Assembly: GCA_963835215.1 (NCBI GenBank)
Contig: CAWIES010000004.1
Span: forward strand, 930,001-994,000
From: Roseiarcus sp963835215
GTDB lineage: Bacteria > Pseudomonadota > Alphaproteobacteria > Rhizobiales > Beijerinckiaceae
Length of the DNA: 64,000 nt
Reading direction: 5' to 3'
Part shown: positions 17,409 to 29,055 of the stretch, one piece after another
How the letters are laid out: the number at the start of each line of letters is the position of its first letter
Position numbering within the stretch: position 1 is the stretch's first letter
Notes under the pieces: model-generated
What the model saw: only the letters and a program-made list of their open reading frames with translations
What the model was told of the DNA's origin: nothing
Databases searched by the model: none
Made by a program: the position numbers and the translations under genes

Positions 17409-18938
17409 TTGGCGCCGGCGCTGGCGATAGTCGCGCTGATTGGCTTTGCCGCTCCCGCGCCGTCCTTCGCTGACGACGCGCCCGCCGCCGCCGCGCCTGC
17501 GGCCGCAGCCCCCGCCGCCGCTGCTCCTGCGGCGGCCGCCCCTGCCGCCGACGCAGCCGCGCCGGCCGTCAAACCCCCGCCGCCCGGCACCCCTGCCTGC
17601 GCCGCGGCCGTCGCGGCCATCGACGCCACCGATAAATACGCGGCCGTGCCGGCCGTGCCGGCCGTCATGACCAACTGCACGCCCGCGGGCGGCGACACCG
17701 CCTGGATGCTGACCTCGGTCGCGCTCGTCTTGATGATGACGATCCCGGGCCTCGGTCTCTTCTACGGCGGCATGGTCCGCAAGAAGAACGTCGGCGACAC
17801 CGTGATGACCAGCTTCGCCATCACCTGTCTGGTGACGGTGCTCTACGCTGTCTTCACCTACAGCCTGTCGTTCACCGGCGGCGGCTGGTTCATCGGCGGC
17901 CTGAGCCGAGCGTTCCTGCAAAACATCCTCAGCGACGTCAACAACGGCGGCATCGGCAATCCCAATTCGCTGGCGCCGACGATCCCTGAGACCGTCTATA
18001 TGTGCTTCCAGATGACCTTCGCGATCATCACCCCGGCCCTCATCGCCGGCGCCTTCGCGGAGCGCATGAAGTTCTCCGCGATGCTGTGGTTCATCGGCCT
18101 GTGGGCGATCCTCGTCTACGCGCCGGTCGCCCATTGGGTCTGGGGTCCGGATGGCATGTTCTCGACCGCCAACGTCGACGACAAGGGCAACTTCGCTGGC
18201 TGGAAAGTCGTTCTCGACTTCGCAGGCGGCACGGTCGTGCATATCAACGCCGGTGTCGCGGGTCTGTGCTGCGCCATCATGCTCGGCAAGCGTAAAGACA
18301 CGGGTCCGGCCCATAACATGGTCCTGACCTTCATTGGCGCTGGCCTGCTGTGGGTCGGCTGGTTCGGGTTCAACGCCGGTTCGGCGGTGAGCGCGGGCGT
18401 TCAGGCCGGTATGGCCATGACGGTCACTCAGATCGCCACCGCGGTTGCGGCGCTGACCTGGATGTTCGTCGAGTGGGCTCACAAGGGTAAGCCGACTGTC
18501 ATCGGCATCTGCTCGGGCGCCGTCGCTGGTCTCGTCGCCATCACCCCGGCTTCGGGCTACGTCGGCCCGATCGGCTCGATGGTGATCGGCGTCGCTTGCG
18601 GCGTCGGTTGCTACCTCGGCGCCACCGCGCTCAAGCACGCCTTCGGCTACGACGACGCGCTCGACTGCTTCGGCGTTCACGGCGTTGGCGGCATCATCGG
18701 CGCGATCCTGACCGGTGTGTTCGCCATCAACCAGTACAGCGGCCATTCCGGCCTGATCGAAGGCAACCCCGGCCAGGTGATCAACCAGCTGATCGGCATC
18801 GGCACCGTCATCGTCTATGACGGCGTGATCTCGCTCATCCTGCTCAAGGTCATCGACGTCGTGATTGGCCTCCGCGTCAGCGACGAGGTGGAGCGCGATG
18901 GGCTCGATCTCGCGCTGCATGGCGAAATCGTCCAGTAA
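17409..18938 (+). CDS. amtB: Ammonium transporter, with frame break at its start
   Basis: Inner-membrane ammonium channel with about eleven helices after an N-terminal signal peptide and a long Ala/Pro-rich stretch. Family motifs include WMLTSVALVLMMTIPGLGLF, YGGMVRKKNV, FAGGTVVHINAG (pore His region), GWFGFNAGSA and DCFGVHGVGGIIGA (second pore His). In the intact frame the only early start is TTG at 17409. A good ribosome binding site (CGGAG) instead serves an ATG at 17381 in another frame. One extra base around 17393-17403 would join MKSDSV to LKGLAPALAIV. The true gene is therefore probably 17381-18938 with a one-base error. Confidence 0.92.
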   Translation: MAPALAIVALIGFAAPAPSFADDAPAAAAPAAAAPAAAAPAAAAPAADAAAPAVKPPPPGTPACAAAVAAIDATDKYAAVPAVPAVMTNCTPAGGDTAWMLTSVALVLMMTIPGLGLFYGGMVRKKNVGDTVMTSFAITCLVTVLYAVFTYSLSFTGGGWFIGGLSRAFLQNILSDVNNGGIGNPNSLAPTIPETVYMCFQMTFAIITPALIAGAFAERMKFSAMLWFIGLWAILVYAPVAHWVWGPDGMFSTANVDDKGNFAGWKVVLDFAGGTVVHINAGVAGLCCAIMLGKRKDTGPAHNMVLTFIGAGLLWVGWFGFNAGSAVSAGVQAGMAMTVTQIATAVAALTWMFVEWAHKGKPTVIGICSGAVAGLVAITPASGYVGPIGSMVIGVACGVGCYLGATALKHAFGYDDALDCFGVHGVGGIIGAILTGVFAINQYSGHSGLIEGNPGQVINQLIGIGTVIVYDGVISLILLKVIDVVIGLRVSDEVERDGLDLALHGEIVQ

Positions 18939-19003
18939 GCTCTTAACATCCGGTCCGGCGGTTCACCCCGCCGGGCCGGCCCTTCATGGTTCCTCCCCAA
19001 CTC

Positions 19004-19032
19004 GGGACGCCTCTGCGGCGTCCCTTTTTTTT
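19004..19032 (+). terminator. Rho-independent terminator after amtB
   Basis: A perfect 8-bp stem GGGACGCC/GGCGTCCC around a 5-base loop (TCTGC), followed by eight T at 19025-19032. It lies about 66 bp past the amtB stop. A second GC-rich hairpin lies at 18950-18979. Confidence 0.9.
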
Positions 19033-19126
19033 GCGCCAACCTTTGTCGCGTGCCGATGCGAGCGTCACTGCGATTTCGCTCGACAGGCTCCATCGCGCAC
19101 GGCGCGCCGCTTCAGTCCCAGCGCTA

Positions 19127-19145
19127 GATTAGAACTTCTTTAAAA
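19127..19145. promoter_or_regulatory. Possible iron-responsive operator (ICE-box-like)
   Basis: TTAGAAC-TTCTTTAA, an imperfect inverted repeat in an otherwise GC-rich gap, resembles the Irr iron-control element (TTTAGAA-N3-TTCTAAA). It lies about 240 bp before the first gene of the efe operon, so iron control is plausible. The match is loose. The remaining gap 19146-19383 shows nothing I can name. Confidence 0.3.
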
Positions 19146-19383
19146 CAGTCAGATTTTGCTTGGCGATTCCAATTTCGCTGGCTTACATCCTCGCGGCGCG
19201 ACAGCGGGCCTTGAACCCGCCGGTTAGCGAGGATGCGATGCTCGAGGTTCTCCCAGGCCGCCAAGGCGGCAGATCGGATCGCGTCGGCGACCCGTCCCGG
19301 CCGCCGGTTCGAACGCGGGCCCCGGCGAATTTCAGCCGCCTGCTCCCTCCCTTGTCGGTCGCCGTGACGCGAAGGACCCGGCG

Positions 19384-19878
19384 ATGAGCGCGGCCAAGAC
19401 GTTTGGCGGCGATGTCGCGTGGTCGGACGACAAGGCGGGCGAGGAATGGGCCGCCGATTATGCGCGAGGCCCGGTCGAAGCCCTCGCGCTGACGGTCGTT
19501 CGAGCGCACCTAGCGCTGCAGGCACGCGGAGCCTACGCGTGCCTCGAGGCGGCCCATTCGCTCGCGGAAATGCAATTCGAAGCAACCGTCGCGGCGGATT
19601 TCGTAGCGCGGATCACGCTGGTCTTGCGCTCGCTGCGCCAGGAACGGCAGGCGCCGTTCGCATTTCTGCCGGTCGGCTGCCACGCGATCACGTCCGACGA
19701 GCGCGATTTTCTGCTCGCGCTCCAGGCTGCCGCCGCCTGCGACATTGCGGCGCTCCGCGAGCGCGCGGAGCAACTGACTCAAGGGGGCGCGCCGATCCGC
19801 ACTTCGCTCGCCCTCGGCTGGCTCGCGGCGCTCGTTGTCGACACGACCGGGCGCCCCGCGTCCGGTCTGATGAACTAA
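19384..19878 (+). CDS. Hypothetical protein, first gene of efe operon
   Basis: A 164-residue, mostly helical, soluble protein without signal peptide (starts MSAAKTFGGDVAWSDDKAGEEW). I recognise no domain. It stops 7 bp before efeU, which suggests co-transcription and a link to iron uptake. The reading is long and coherent with good codon use, but the reverse strand also has an open frame over part of it, so some doubt remains. Confidence 0.6.
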   Translation: MSAAKTFGGDVAWSDDKAGEEWAADYARGPVEALALTVVRAHLALQARGAYACLEAAHSLAEMQFEATVAADFVARITLVLRSLRQERQAPFAFLPVGCHAITSDERDFLLALQAAAACDIAALRERAEQLTQGGAPIRTSLALGWLAALVVDTTGRPASGLMN

Positions 19879-19885
19879 CGCCGCC

Positions 19886-21523
19886 ATGCTAGCGACCTTC
19901 GTCATCGGCTTGCGGGAGGGGCTCGAAGCCGCGCTGATCGTCGGCATCATCGCCGCGTTCCTGCGCGGCGCCGGCAAGAGCCTCACGCCGATGTGGCTCG
20001 GGGTCGCGCTCGCGGTCATCTTGTCGATCGCCGTCGGCGCCGGGCTCGATCTCGTCGAACAGGCGCTGCCCCAGGCCGCCCAGGAAGGCATGGAGGCGGT
20101 CATCGGCGCTGTCGCCGTCGTCTTCGTCACCGGCATGATCGCGTGGATGAACGCGCATGCGCGCGATCTGAAACGGCAGCTCGAGGCCGAGGCGGCCGAA
20201 GCATTGAGCCAGACCGGCGCCTATGCGCTGGCCAGCATGGCCTTCCTGGCGGTGCTGCGGGAGGGTTTCGAGACCAGCGTGTTCCTGCTGGCGACCTTCT
20301 CGGCTGCGCAGTCGGCGTGGCTCGCCGCCGCCGGCGCGATCGCCGGCATCGCCCTCGCGGTCGTCATCGGCTGGGGCATCTATGTCGGCGGCGTCAAACT
20401 CAACTTGTCGAAGTTTTTCCGCTTCACCGGAGCCTTTTTGATTCTGGTCGCCGCGGGGTTGGTGATGACCTCGTTGCGCTCGGCCCATGAGGCCGGCTGG
20501 CTGAACGCCGGGCAGCAGGTGACCGCGAACCTGTCTTGGCTCGTCGCGCCAGGCTCTTTGCAGTCCGCGCTGATTACTGGCGTGCTCGGCGTCTCCGCCG
20601 ATCCGCGCTTGATCGAAGTGCTCGGGTGGTTCGCTTACCTTGTCCCGGTCGCGCTGTTTATCTATTGGCCGTCATCGCGGCGTTTGCGGCAGCGAGCGGC
20701 GGCGCAGTTGCGGCTCGCGCTGGCCGGCGGGCTCGCGGTTCTCGCGCTCGGCCTCGCGTTTCTCTATCCGACGCCGCGTCTTACGGTTCCCGAAGAGGCG
20801 ACGCTCGTCGCCGCCACTGGCGATTCCTCGCAAGCCATCGGCACGGCCCGTCTCGGCGCCGGAGCGCCCGCAACACTGTGGGTGTCCCGCAACGGCGTGG
20901 ACAATCGGTCGCTGCCGCTGCCGAACGAGAGCACTCGACCCGAGCAGCATGCGGGAGTCGACGCGTTCGCGTGGACGCTCACGCGCACGAGCGCGCCCGC
21001 TGACGCTCCCCCTTCGCTCACCCTCGACCAGGTGGTCGCGCTCGCGGGAGGGCGCGTTCCGATTGGCCTCAACCCCGGCCAGCATCCCGGCCCGTTCGAC
21101 GCCAAATGGTCGATTGATCGCACAATCGACGTATGGACCGCCGAGGGCGCATTGCTGGACGCGACCGAGCGTGTCGTCGCCATCGTCACCCTTTCAGGAA
21201 GCGGTCTGCAATCGCCGCGCACGCTCACGGTCGAGGATGTCCCCGGCGACGTCTCGGCGGGCGGCTGGCAAGTGTCCCCACCCTATCGCGATCGGATCGC
21301 CGCGGCGCTGAGCGCTGTGTCGGCCGCTCGCGCGGAACGGTTGTTCTGGGCCGTCCAATTGCCGATCGCGCTCGTCATCGCCGCGCTTTTGCTTGCGGCG
21401 GCCGCTTGCGCCGTCCTGATCCGTACGCGTCGCGCCAAGGGCGCCGCCCCTCGTCCTCTCTCGAAAACCGGCAATCACGCCGAGACCTCAGCCGCCAAAG
21501 GAGCAACCCATGCTGCCCACTAG
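19886..21523 (+). CDS. efeU: EfeU/FTR1-type iron permease with C-terminal extension
   Basis: Ferrous iron permease of the EfeUOB system. The permease part spans residues 1 to about 290, with seven helices and both iron-binding REXXE motifs (REGLEA near residue 9, REGFET in helix 4). About 250 further residues follow: a soluble, beta-rich periplasmic segment (DQVVALAGGRVPIGLNPGQHPG, TVEDVPGDVSAGGW), a final transmembrane helix (AVQLPIALVIAALLLAAAA) and a basic tail. Standard EfeU is about half this length. The 3' end overlaps the ribosome-binding region of efeO. Confidence 0.87.
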   Translation: MLATFVIGLREGLEAALIVGIIAAFLRGAGKSLTPMWLGVALAVILSIAVGAGLDLVEQALPQAAQEGMEAVIGAVAVVFVTGMIAWMNAHARDLKRQLEAEAAEALSQTGAYALASMAFLAVLREGFETSVFLLATFSAAQSAWLAAAGAIAGIALAVVIGWGIYVGGVKLNLSKFFRFTGAFLILVAAGLVMTSLRSAHEAGWLNAGQQVTANLSWLVAPGSLQSALITGVLGVSADPRLIEVLGWFAYLVPVALFIYWPSSRRLRQRAAAQLRLALAGGLAVLALGLAFLYPTPRLTVPEEATLVAATGDSSQAIGTARLGAGAPATLWVSRNGVDNRSLPLPNESTRPEQHAGVDAFAWTLTRTSAPADAPPSLTLDQVVALAGGRVPIGLNPGQHPGPFDAKWSIDRTIDVWTAEGALLDATERVVAIVTLSGSGLQSPRTLTVEDVPGDVSAGGWQVSPPYRDRIAAALSAVSAARAERLFWAVQLPIALVIAALLLAAAACAVLIRTRRAKGAAPRPLSKTGNHAETSAAKGATHAAH

Positions 21524-21537
21524 CCGAAAGTCACTGC

Positions 21538-22737
21538 TTGATCGCCTCGCTCGGCGCGACCAGCCTGCTCGCGCTCGTCGCGAGCGCCTGTTCACCTGCG
21601 GCTGCTCAGGACAGTTCCGCCGCGCCGATGAAGAACGGCGCTTCCCAGGTCGGCGTCACCCTGACCGCGGACGGCGGGGGCGCCTGCGCGCTCGACCACG
21701 CCATCGCGGCGGCTGGCCCCGTCACCTTCTCTGTGACCAACAAGACCGCGACCGCGATCACCGAAGTCGAACTGCTGAGCGACAATCGCATCCTCGGCGA
21801 GCGCGAGAATCTCGCTCCTGGCCTGCCGACGGTGAGTTTCACCGTCACGCTCGGCGGCGGCGCCTATCAGATCTTCTGCTCGGGCGCGAAGCAGGACCTG
21901 CAGGCCTTCAACGTCACTGGCCAGGCGGCGGCGCAGCCGACCGGCGGCCCAGCCCAAATCCTCGCGGCCGGAGCAAAGGGCTACGCGAGCTATGTCGACG
22001 GCGTTGTCGACGCCATGGCGACTGCGGTCGACCGCCTGAAGAGCGATATCGACGCCGGCGACCTCGCCAAGGCCAAGAACGACTACGCGTTGGCTCGGCC
22101 GTTCTATGAGCGCATCGAGTCCGACGTCGACGGTTTCGTGCTGCCGGGCTTCAAGGCGACCGAAAACGCGGGCAACCTCGACTATCTCATCGATATGCGC
22201 GCCTCCAACCTCGACCCCAAGGTTGGTTGGCACGGCTTCCACGCCATCGAGCGCGACTTGTTCGACGCCGGGAAGATCACCGCCGAGACCAAGACGCAGG
22301 CCGCCGAATTGCGCAAGAACGTCGATCGGCTCGACAAGCTGGTGAAGTCCCTGAAGTACAAGCCTGAGGATCTCGCCAACGGCGCCGCCGACCTGCTCGA
22401 CGAGGTGCAGAAGACCAAGATCACCGGCGAGGAAGAATCGTTCAGCCACTACGATCTCATCGGCTTTGCCGGCAACGTCGAAGGCGCCGAGCAGGCCTTC
22501 GCCTTCCTCGAGCCCGGCATGACGAAAATCGATCCCGAGCTCACCGCGCGGGTGAGCGACCAGTTCACCAAGGCCAATGAGCTGCTCAAGACCTACCGCG
22601 ACGCCGACGCGCCGGGCGGCTACAAGATCTACGCCGCCGATCTCAAGACCTCCGACGGCGCCGCGCTCAGCAAGACCATCCAGGCGCTGCAGGAGCCGCT
22701 GTCCAAGATCGCCGAGAAGGTCGCAACCGTTCACTGA
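21538..22737 (+). CDS. efeO: Iron-uptake periplasmic protein EfeO, with frame break at its start
   Basis: Periplasmic EfeO protein. After a signal peptide (ATSLLALVASACSPAAAQ) comes a cupredoxin-like domain (VGVTLTADGGGACAL to YQIFCSG) and then an M75-type helical domain with the metal-binding HxxE in GWHGFHAIERDLF (His 235). The good ribosome binding site AAGGAG (21498-21503) serves an ATG at 21510 in another frame; one surplus base near 21531-21540 separates it from the coding frame. Given as the TTG at 21538, the first start in frame; the real start is probably 21510. It lies between efeU and efeB. Confidence 0.88.
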   Translation: MIASLGATSLLALVASACSPAAAQDSSAAPMKNGASQVGVTLTADGGGACALDHAIAAAGPVTFSVTNKTATAITEVELLSDNRILGERENLAPGLPTVSFTVTLGGGAYQIFCSGAKQDLQAFNVTGQAAAQPTGGPAQILAAGAKGYASYVDGVVDAMATAVDRLKSDIDAGDLAKAKNDYALARPFYERIESDVDGFVLPGFKATENAGNLDYLIDMRASNLDPKVGWHGFHAIERDLFDAGKITAETKTQAAELRKNVDRLDKLVKSLKYKPEDLANGAADLLDEVQKTKITGEEESFSHYDLIGFAGNVEGAEQAFAFLEPGMTKIDPELTARVSDQFTKANELLKTYRDADAPGGYKIYAADLKTSDGAALSKTIQALQEPLSKIAEKVATVH

Positions 22738-22760
22738 AGACCGATCGCAGTCGCCTCGAT

Positions 22761-23993
22761 ATGGACCCACACAGCCATCTCTCCCGCCGCGGCCTGCTCC
22801 TTGGAGCGGCCGCGGGCACGATCGGGGCAACCGTCGGCGCGAGCGCGCCGGCGGCCGCGGCCGACGCCAACGACATCGTCGACCTGACCCGGCAATACGC
22901 GTTCTACGGCGAGGCCGGGCAAGTCGGCGTCAGCACGCCGCCGCAGCGGCATGTCTTCTACATGACCTTCGATCTCACCTCCGCGCGGCGCCAGGACCTG
23001 CAGGTCCTGCTGGCGCGCTGGTCGGGCGCGATCGCGCAATTGATGAAAGGCGAGACCATCGGTCAGGTCGAGCCGACGCGCCTCAACGGCGTCGGCTTCG
23101 ACACCGGTGAGGCTCTGAACCTCGGACCGGCGGGGCTGACCGTGACGGTCGGCCTGGGTCCCAAGGTGTTCACCGACGCCTACGGCCTCAGCCAGCACAA
23201 GCCGCCATTGCTGCGCGAACTCGCGCGTCTTCCCAGCGACGCGCTCCAGCCTCGCCTGACCGGGGGCGATCTCTCGCTGCAGGCTTGCGCGGACGATCCG
23301 CAGGTCGCCTATCACGCGATCCGCGATCTTGCGCGCGTCGCCAAAGACACCGGCGTCGCCGCCACCCGCTGGAGCGTGCTGGGATTCGGGCGTGCGTCGG
23401 CGGGCAAGGGCCAGACGACGCCGCGCAACCTGCTTGGCTTCAAGGACGGCACCCGCAACATCAAGGAGAGCGCCGACTTCGACCAATTCGTCTGGGTCGA
23501 CGACGGGCCTGCCTGGCAGCGCGGGGGAACCTATCAGGTCGCACGCAAGATCCTGCTCAACATCGAGAACTGGGACACCGACCGCGTCAGCGATCAGAAC
23601 AACGTCATCGGCCGCTTCAAAATATCCGGCGCTCCGCTCACCGGCGCCGAGGAATTCGACACGCCGGACTTCGGGAAAATGGACGCCGACGGAAAGCCCG
23701 TCATTCCCGCGACCGCACATATCCGACTGGCGGCCCACGAGAACAATGGCGGGATAAAAATTCTGCGCCGTTCGTACAACTATACCGACGGCGTCAACGC
23801 GGTCGGCCAGCTCGACGCGGGTCTGCTGTTCATCGCCTATATGCGCGATCCCGGCAGCTTCGAGACGTTGCAAGCCAAGCTCGGCGCATCCGACGGGCTC
23901 AACGAATATCTCTCCCACATCGGTTCGGCGATCTTCTTCGTTCCGCCGGCGCCGCGCGAGGGCTCGTATATTGGCGAGCAGATGTTCGCCTGA
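22761..23993 (+). CDS. efeB: Deferrochelatase/DyP-type peroxidase
   Basis: A 410-residue heme peroxidase of the EfeUOB system, exported folded by Tat. It has a twin-arginine signal LSRRGLLLGAA, the DyP signature NLLGFKDGTRN (about residue 225, with the catalytic Asp), and the proximal heme His in ATAHIRLAAH (about residue 319). It is proposed to oxidise ferrous iron for uptake or to act on heme. It starts 23 bp after efeO and ends the operon. The gap 23994-24271 holds no gene. Confidence 0.93.
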   Translation: MDPHSHLSRRGLLLGAAAGTIGATVGASAPAAAADANDIVDLTRQYAFYGEAGQVGVSTPPQRHVFYMTFDLTSARRQDLQVLLARWSGAIAQLMKGETIGQVEPTRLNGVGFDTGEALNLGPAGLTVTVGLGPKVFTDAYGLSQHKPPLLRELARLPSDALQPRLTGGDLSLQACADDPQVAYHAIRDLARVAKDTGVAATRWSVLGFGRASAGKGQTTPRNLLGFKDGTRNIKESADFDQFVWVDDGPAWQRGGTYQVARKILLNIENWDTDRVSDQNNVIGRFKISGAPLTGAEEFDTPDFGKMDADGKPVIPATAHIRLAAHENNGGIKILRRSYNYTDGVNAVGQLDAGLLFIAYMRDPGSFETLQAKLGASDGLNEYLSHIGSAIFFVPPAPREGSYIGEQMFA

Positions 23994-24271
23994 AAACCGG
24001 CGCCCGCATTTCGACGCGCCCGTGTTCGCGCGCGGCGTCTAGCGGCGCGAATAAACAATTGGCGTTGCTGCAATATTCGGCGAAGGCGTAGCCCGCGAAG
24101 TCTCGTCAGCCGGCGTCATCGCGAAAAGCGAAGCGACGACGCGATCCAAGGGTGGATGGCCGGGTCGCGCCGCACGCGCGTTTCGTTAAGGTTAGGCCGG
24201 CATTAACTCGCGCCCCTTAGCCTGCGGCTCGTGCGAGCGCCCTGGGCGCCCGCTTGCCGAGCGGTCGAGAC

Positions 24272-26794
<2,523 letters not shown>

Positions 26795-26941
26795 GGGCGC
26801 CACAATCTCGCTACGCTGGCGGGCGGTTTAGGCGGGATAGGCGCCATTTTGTGAGCCGGGAGCGGTGGTCGCACGGCTGGGTTTGATTTGGATGAAGTGT
26901 GGATTCATGCCGGTGGCGGCGGCATGCGGGAGGCGCTGGGG

Positions 26942-27649
26942 ATGAAGATCCTCTGCCTGAACGTCCGGAGCGGCGCAGGCCGTCGCTGGCGAGGCATCCT
27001 CGACTTCGTCGCGGCGCAAGCCCCGGATCTGGTGGTCTTCACCGAATGGCGCCTGGGCGCGTCCCCGACGCCCGCCGAGACCTGGGCCCACGAGCGCGAT
27101 ATGACTTGGTTCGGCGCCTGTGAGGGCTCGACGTTGAACGGGGTGGCGGTCGCGGCGAAGGCCCCGTTTTCCTGCCAGGGCGTCACTCCCGACCGGCAAT
27201 CCCCCGGAACGTTGCTCCTGGCAGACTTCGCGGAGTGGGCGATGCTGGCGGCGTACTTCCCGCAAGGCGAATCGAAGCACAGATATTTCGACGTCGTTCG
27301 GAAACTGGCCGGCGCCCGAGGAGATCGACCCTTCCTGGTTATGGGCGACCTGAACACAGGCAACCAGTTGGCGGACAAGACAGCCGCCGGCGCCAAGTAT
27401 GCCTGCGCCGAGCCGTTCGACCGCCTCTCGTCCGCCGACGGCCTCGTCGATCTTTGGCGCGCAACGCACGGTTCCGACGCTCGCGAATGGAGTTGGACGA
27501 CTTCCAAGAACGGCTTTCGTCTCGACCACGCCTTCGGGAACTCGGCGTTCGTGAGGGCCTTCAGTCCCACGTGCGCATACGACCACTCGACGCGGGAAGC
27601 AAAGCTCAGCGATCATAGCGCGCTGATCCTCTCGCTCGGCTCCAGCTAA
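26942..27649 (+). CDS. Endonuclease/exonuclease/phosphatase-fold protein
   Basis: A 235-residue soluble protein of the EEP (DNase I-like) fold. It shows MKILCLNVRSG (first metal-site Asn), DLVVFTEWR (Glu), LVMGDLNTGNQ (catalytic Asp-Asn), FRLDHAF and KLSDHSALIL (catalytic His). All key residues are present, so it is probably active on nucleic acid or phosphoesters. The substrate is unknown. The ATG at 26942 places the conserved strand at the start. It is followed by an HNH nuclease gene. Confidence 0.82.
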   Translation: MKILCLNVRSGAGRRWRGILDFVAAQAPDLVVFTEWRLGASPTPAETWAHERDMTWFGACEGSTLNGVAVAAKAPFSCQGVTPDRQSPGTLLLADFAEWAMLAAYFPQGESKHRYFDVVRKLAGARGDRPFLVMGDLNTGNQLADKTAAGAKYACAEPFDRLSSADGLVDLWRATHGSDAREWSWTTSKNGFRLDHAFGNSAFVRAFSPTCAYDHSTREAKLSDHSALILSLGSS

Positions 27650-27748
27650 GCCGCCCGGCGCGAGGTTCGGCGTCGACGGGGACAATGGGTTACGGTGATA
27701 GTGTGCCCAGGGACAGCTTCCACCGATTCTACGGCTGCTGGTGAGATT

Positions 27749-28654
27749 GTGGTCAAAGCCGTGCTCACCACCAAGGTCGATCCGACCTACGACGATCTGC
27801 CCGAGCAGCGGTACCATTTTCCGCGCGCGTATTTGCGACAGGTCGAGGCGGCAACGGGCGACTTCGTCGTTTATTACGAGCCTCGGCGAGCAAGCGGCGA
27901 TCCCTCCAGCCGCGGCGGACGACAGGCCTATTTCGCCGCCGCCCGAGTCGTCGCCGTAAGGCCCGACCCGGCGCAAGCCGACCGCTACTACGCCGACATC
28001 GACTTTTACCTCGACTTCGCTCGCTCCGTCCCCTTCCGCGAAGGCCAGCGCTACTACGAGGCCGCGATCCAACGCGACGATGGAGCGACGAATAAGGGCG
28101 CCTTCGGACGCGCGGTGCGGTTGCTCCCCGACAGCGAATATGAGGCGATCCTAGGCGCGGGCTTCGCCAGTGTCCTCGACGGAACGAAGACGAGGACTGG
28201 AGCTGCGCCGGCGACGGGCGGATTCGCCGAGCCGACCGCCACGTTTGATCGGCCGATCGTTGAGCGGGTTGTCGCCCGCCCCTTCCGCGAGGCGGCATTC
28301 TCTGGAGCGATCAAAGCGGCTTACAACGACACCTGCGCTTTCACTGGCCTCAAAATCATCAACGGCGGCGGTCGCAGCGAAGTCCAGGCTGCCCATATTC
28401 GTCCCGTCGCCGCCTCCGGCCCTGACTCAATGCGCAACGGCATCGCGCTGTGCAGCACCGCCCATTGGATGTTCGACCGCGGGCTCATTTCGATCAGTGA
28501 CGATTTGGATCTTCTCCTTGCGGGGGGCCGAGTACCCGATCAAGTGGAGCGCCTGTTGCGCCCCGAAATGCGCGCGGTTGCGCCGGCTCGGCCAGAGTAT
28601 GCCCCTCATCCGCTATTTCTGCGCTGGCATCGGGAAAACGTGTTCAAGGGATAG
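27749..28654 (+). CDS. HNH endonuclease with N-terminal PUA/EVE-like domain
   Basis: About 300 residues. The C-terminal HNH domain has CAFTGLKI, the catalytic pair in EVQAAHIRPV, then MRNGIALCSTAHWMFDRG. The N-terminal half (YDDLPEQRYHFPRAYL, GDFVVYYEPRR, YFAAARVVAV, FYLDF) resembles the PUA-like/EVE domains of modification-dependent restriction enzymes. This suggests a stand-alone nuclease that senses modified bases, which is inference. The start is uncertain: GTG at 27749 is given, with GTG at 27695 as an alternative that adds 18 residues. No methylase is adjacent. Confidence 0.78.
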   Translation: MVKAVLTTKVDPTYDDLPEQRYHFPRAYLRQVEAATGDFVVYYEPRRASGDPSSRGGRQAYFAAARVVAVRPDPAQADRYYADIDFYLDFARSVPFREGQRYYEAAIQRDDGATNKGAFGRAVRLLPDSEYEAILGAGFASVLDGTKTRTGAAPATGGFAEPTATFDRPIVERVVARPFREAAFSGAIKAAYNDTCAFTGLKIINGGGRSEVQAAHIRPVAASGPDSMRNGIALCSTAHWMFDRGLISISDDLDLLLAGGRVPDQVERLLRPEMRAVAPARPEYAPHPLFLRWHRENVFKG

Positions 28655-28658
28655 CCGC

Positions 28659-28970
28659 AGCTCCGGCCGGGCGGCGAAGGGCGAGAGGATCGATGACCGG
28701 ATGTAACCACCATCCGAATTGCGGCTGAGGCTTTACGGTGACGCCAGCACAGTCGCCGGAGGAGTGAGCCTCCCGACTTTGCGCGCCGCCGCGACATCGC
28801 TATTGAAGGCCGAAGCTCCGGCCGGGCGGCGAAGGGCGAGAGGATCGATGACCGGATGTAACCACCATCCGAATTGCGGCTGAGGCTTTACGGTGACGCC
28901 AGCACAGTCGCCGGAGGAGTGAGCCTCCCGACTTTGCACGCCGCCGCGACATCGCGGTATTGAAGGCCTA
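28659..28970. repeat. Tandem duplication of a 155-bp noncoding unit
   Basis: Two direct copies, 28659-28813 and 28814-28970, identical except for one substitution (GCGCGCC versus GCACGCC) and two extra G near the end of copy 2. They fill most of the gap before the MFS gene (28655-29055) and contain no convincing gene. The near-identity means the duplication is recent. Any promoter of the downstream gene lies in or just after copy 2. Confidence 0.9.
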
Positions 28971-29055
28971 GTCCGGCGGCGAATCCTTTCCCGCAGTGAA
29001 AACTCGCCAGCGCGAGCGCGCGTCGCCGCGCGGCCGGCCAAGGGAGCTTCGGGGA

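Noticed and set aside
17130..18920. A 596-codon open frame on the minus strand opposite amtB
   Set aside because: Charged, low-complexity translation with no family features; a shadow of amtB.
28659..28970. CRISPR array
   Set aside because: Two long adjoining copies without spacers; no cas genes in the window.
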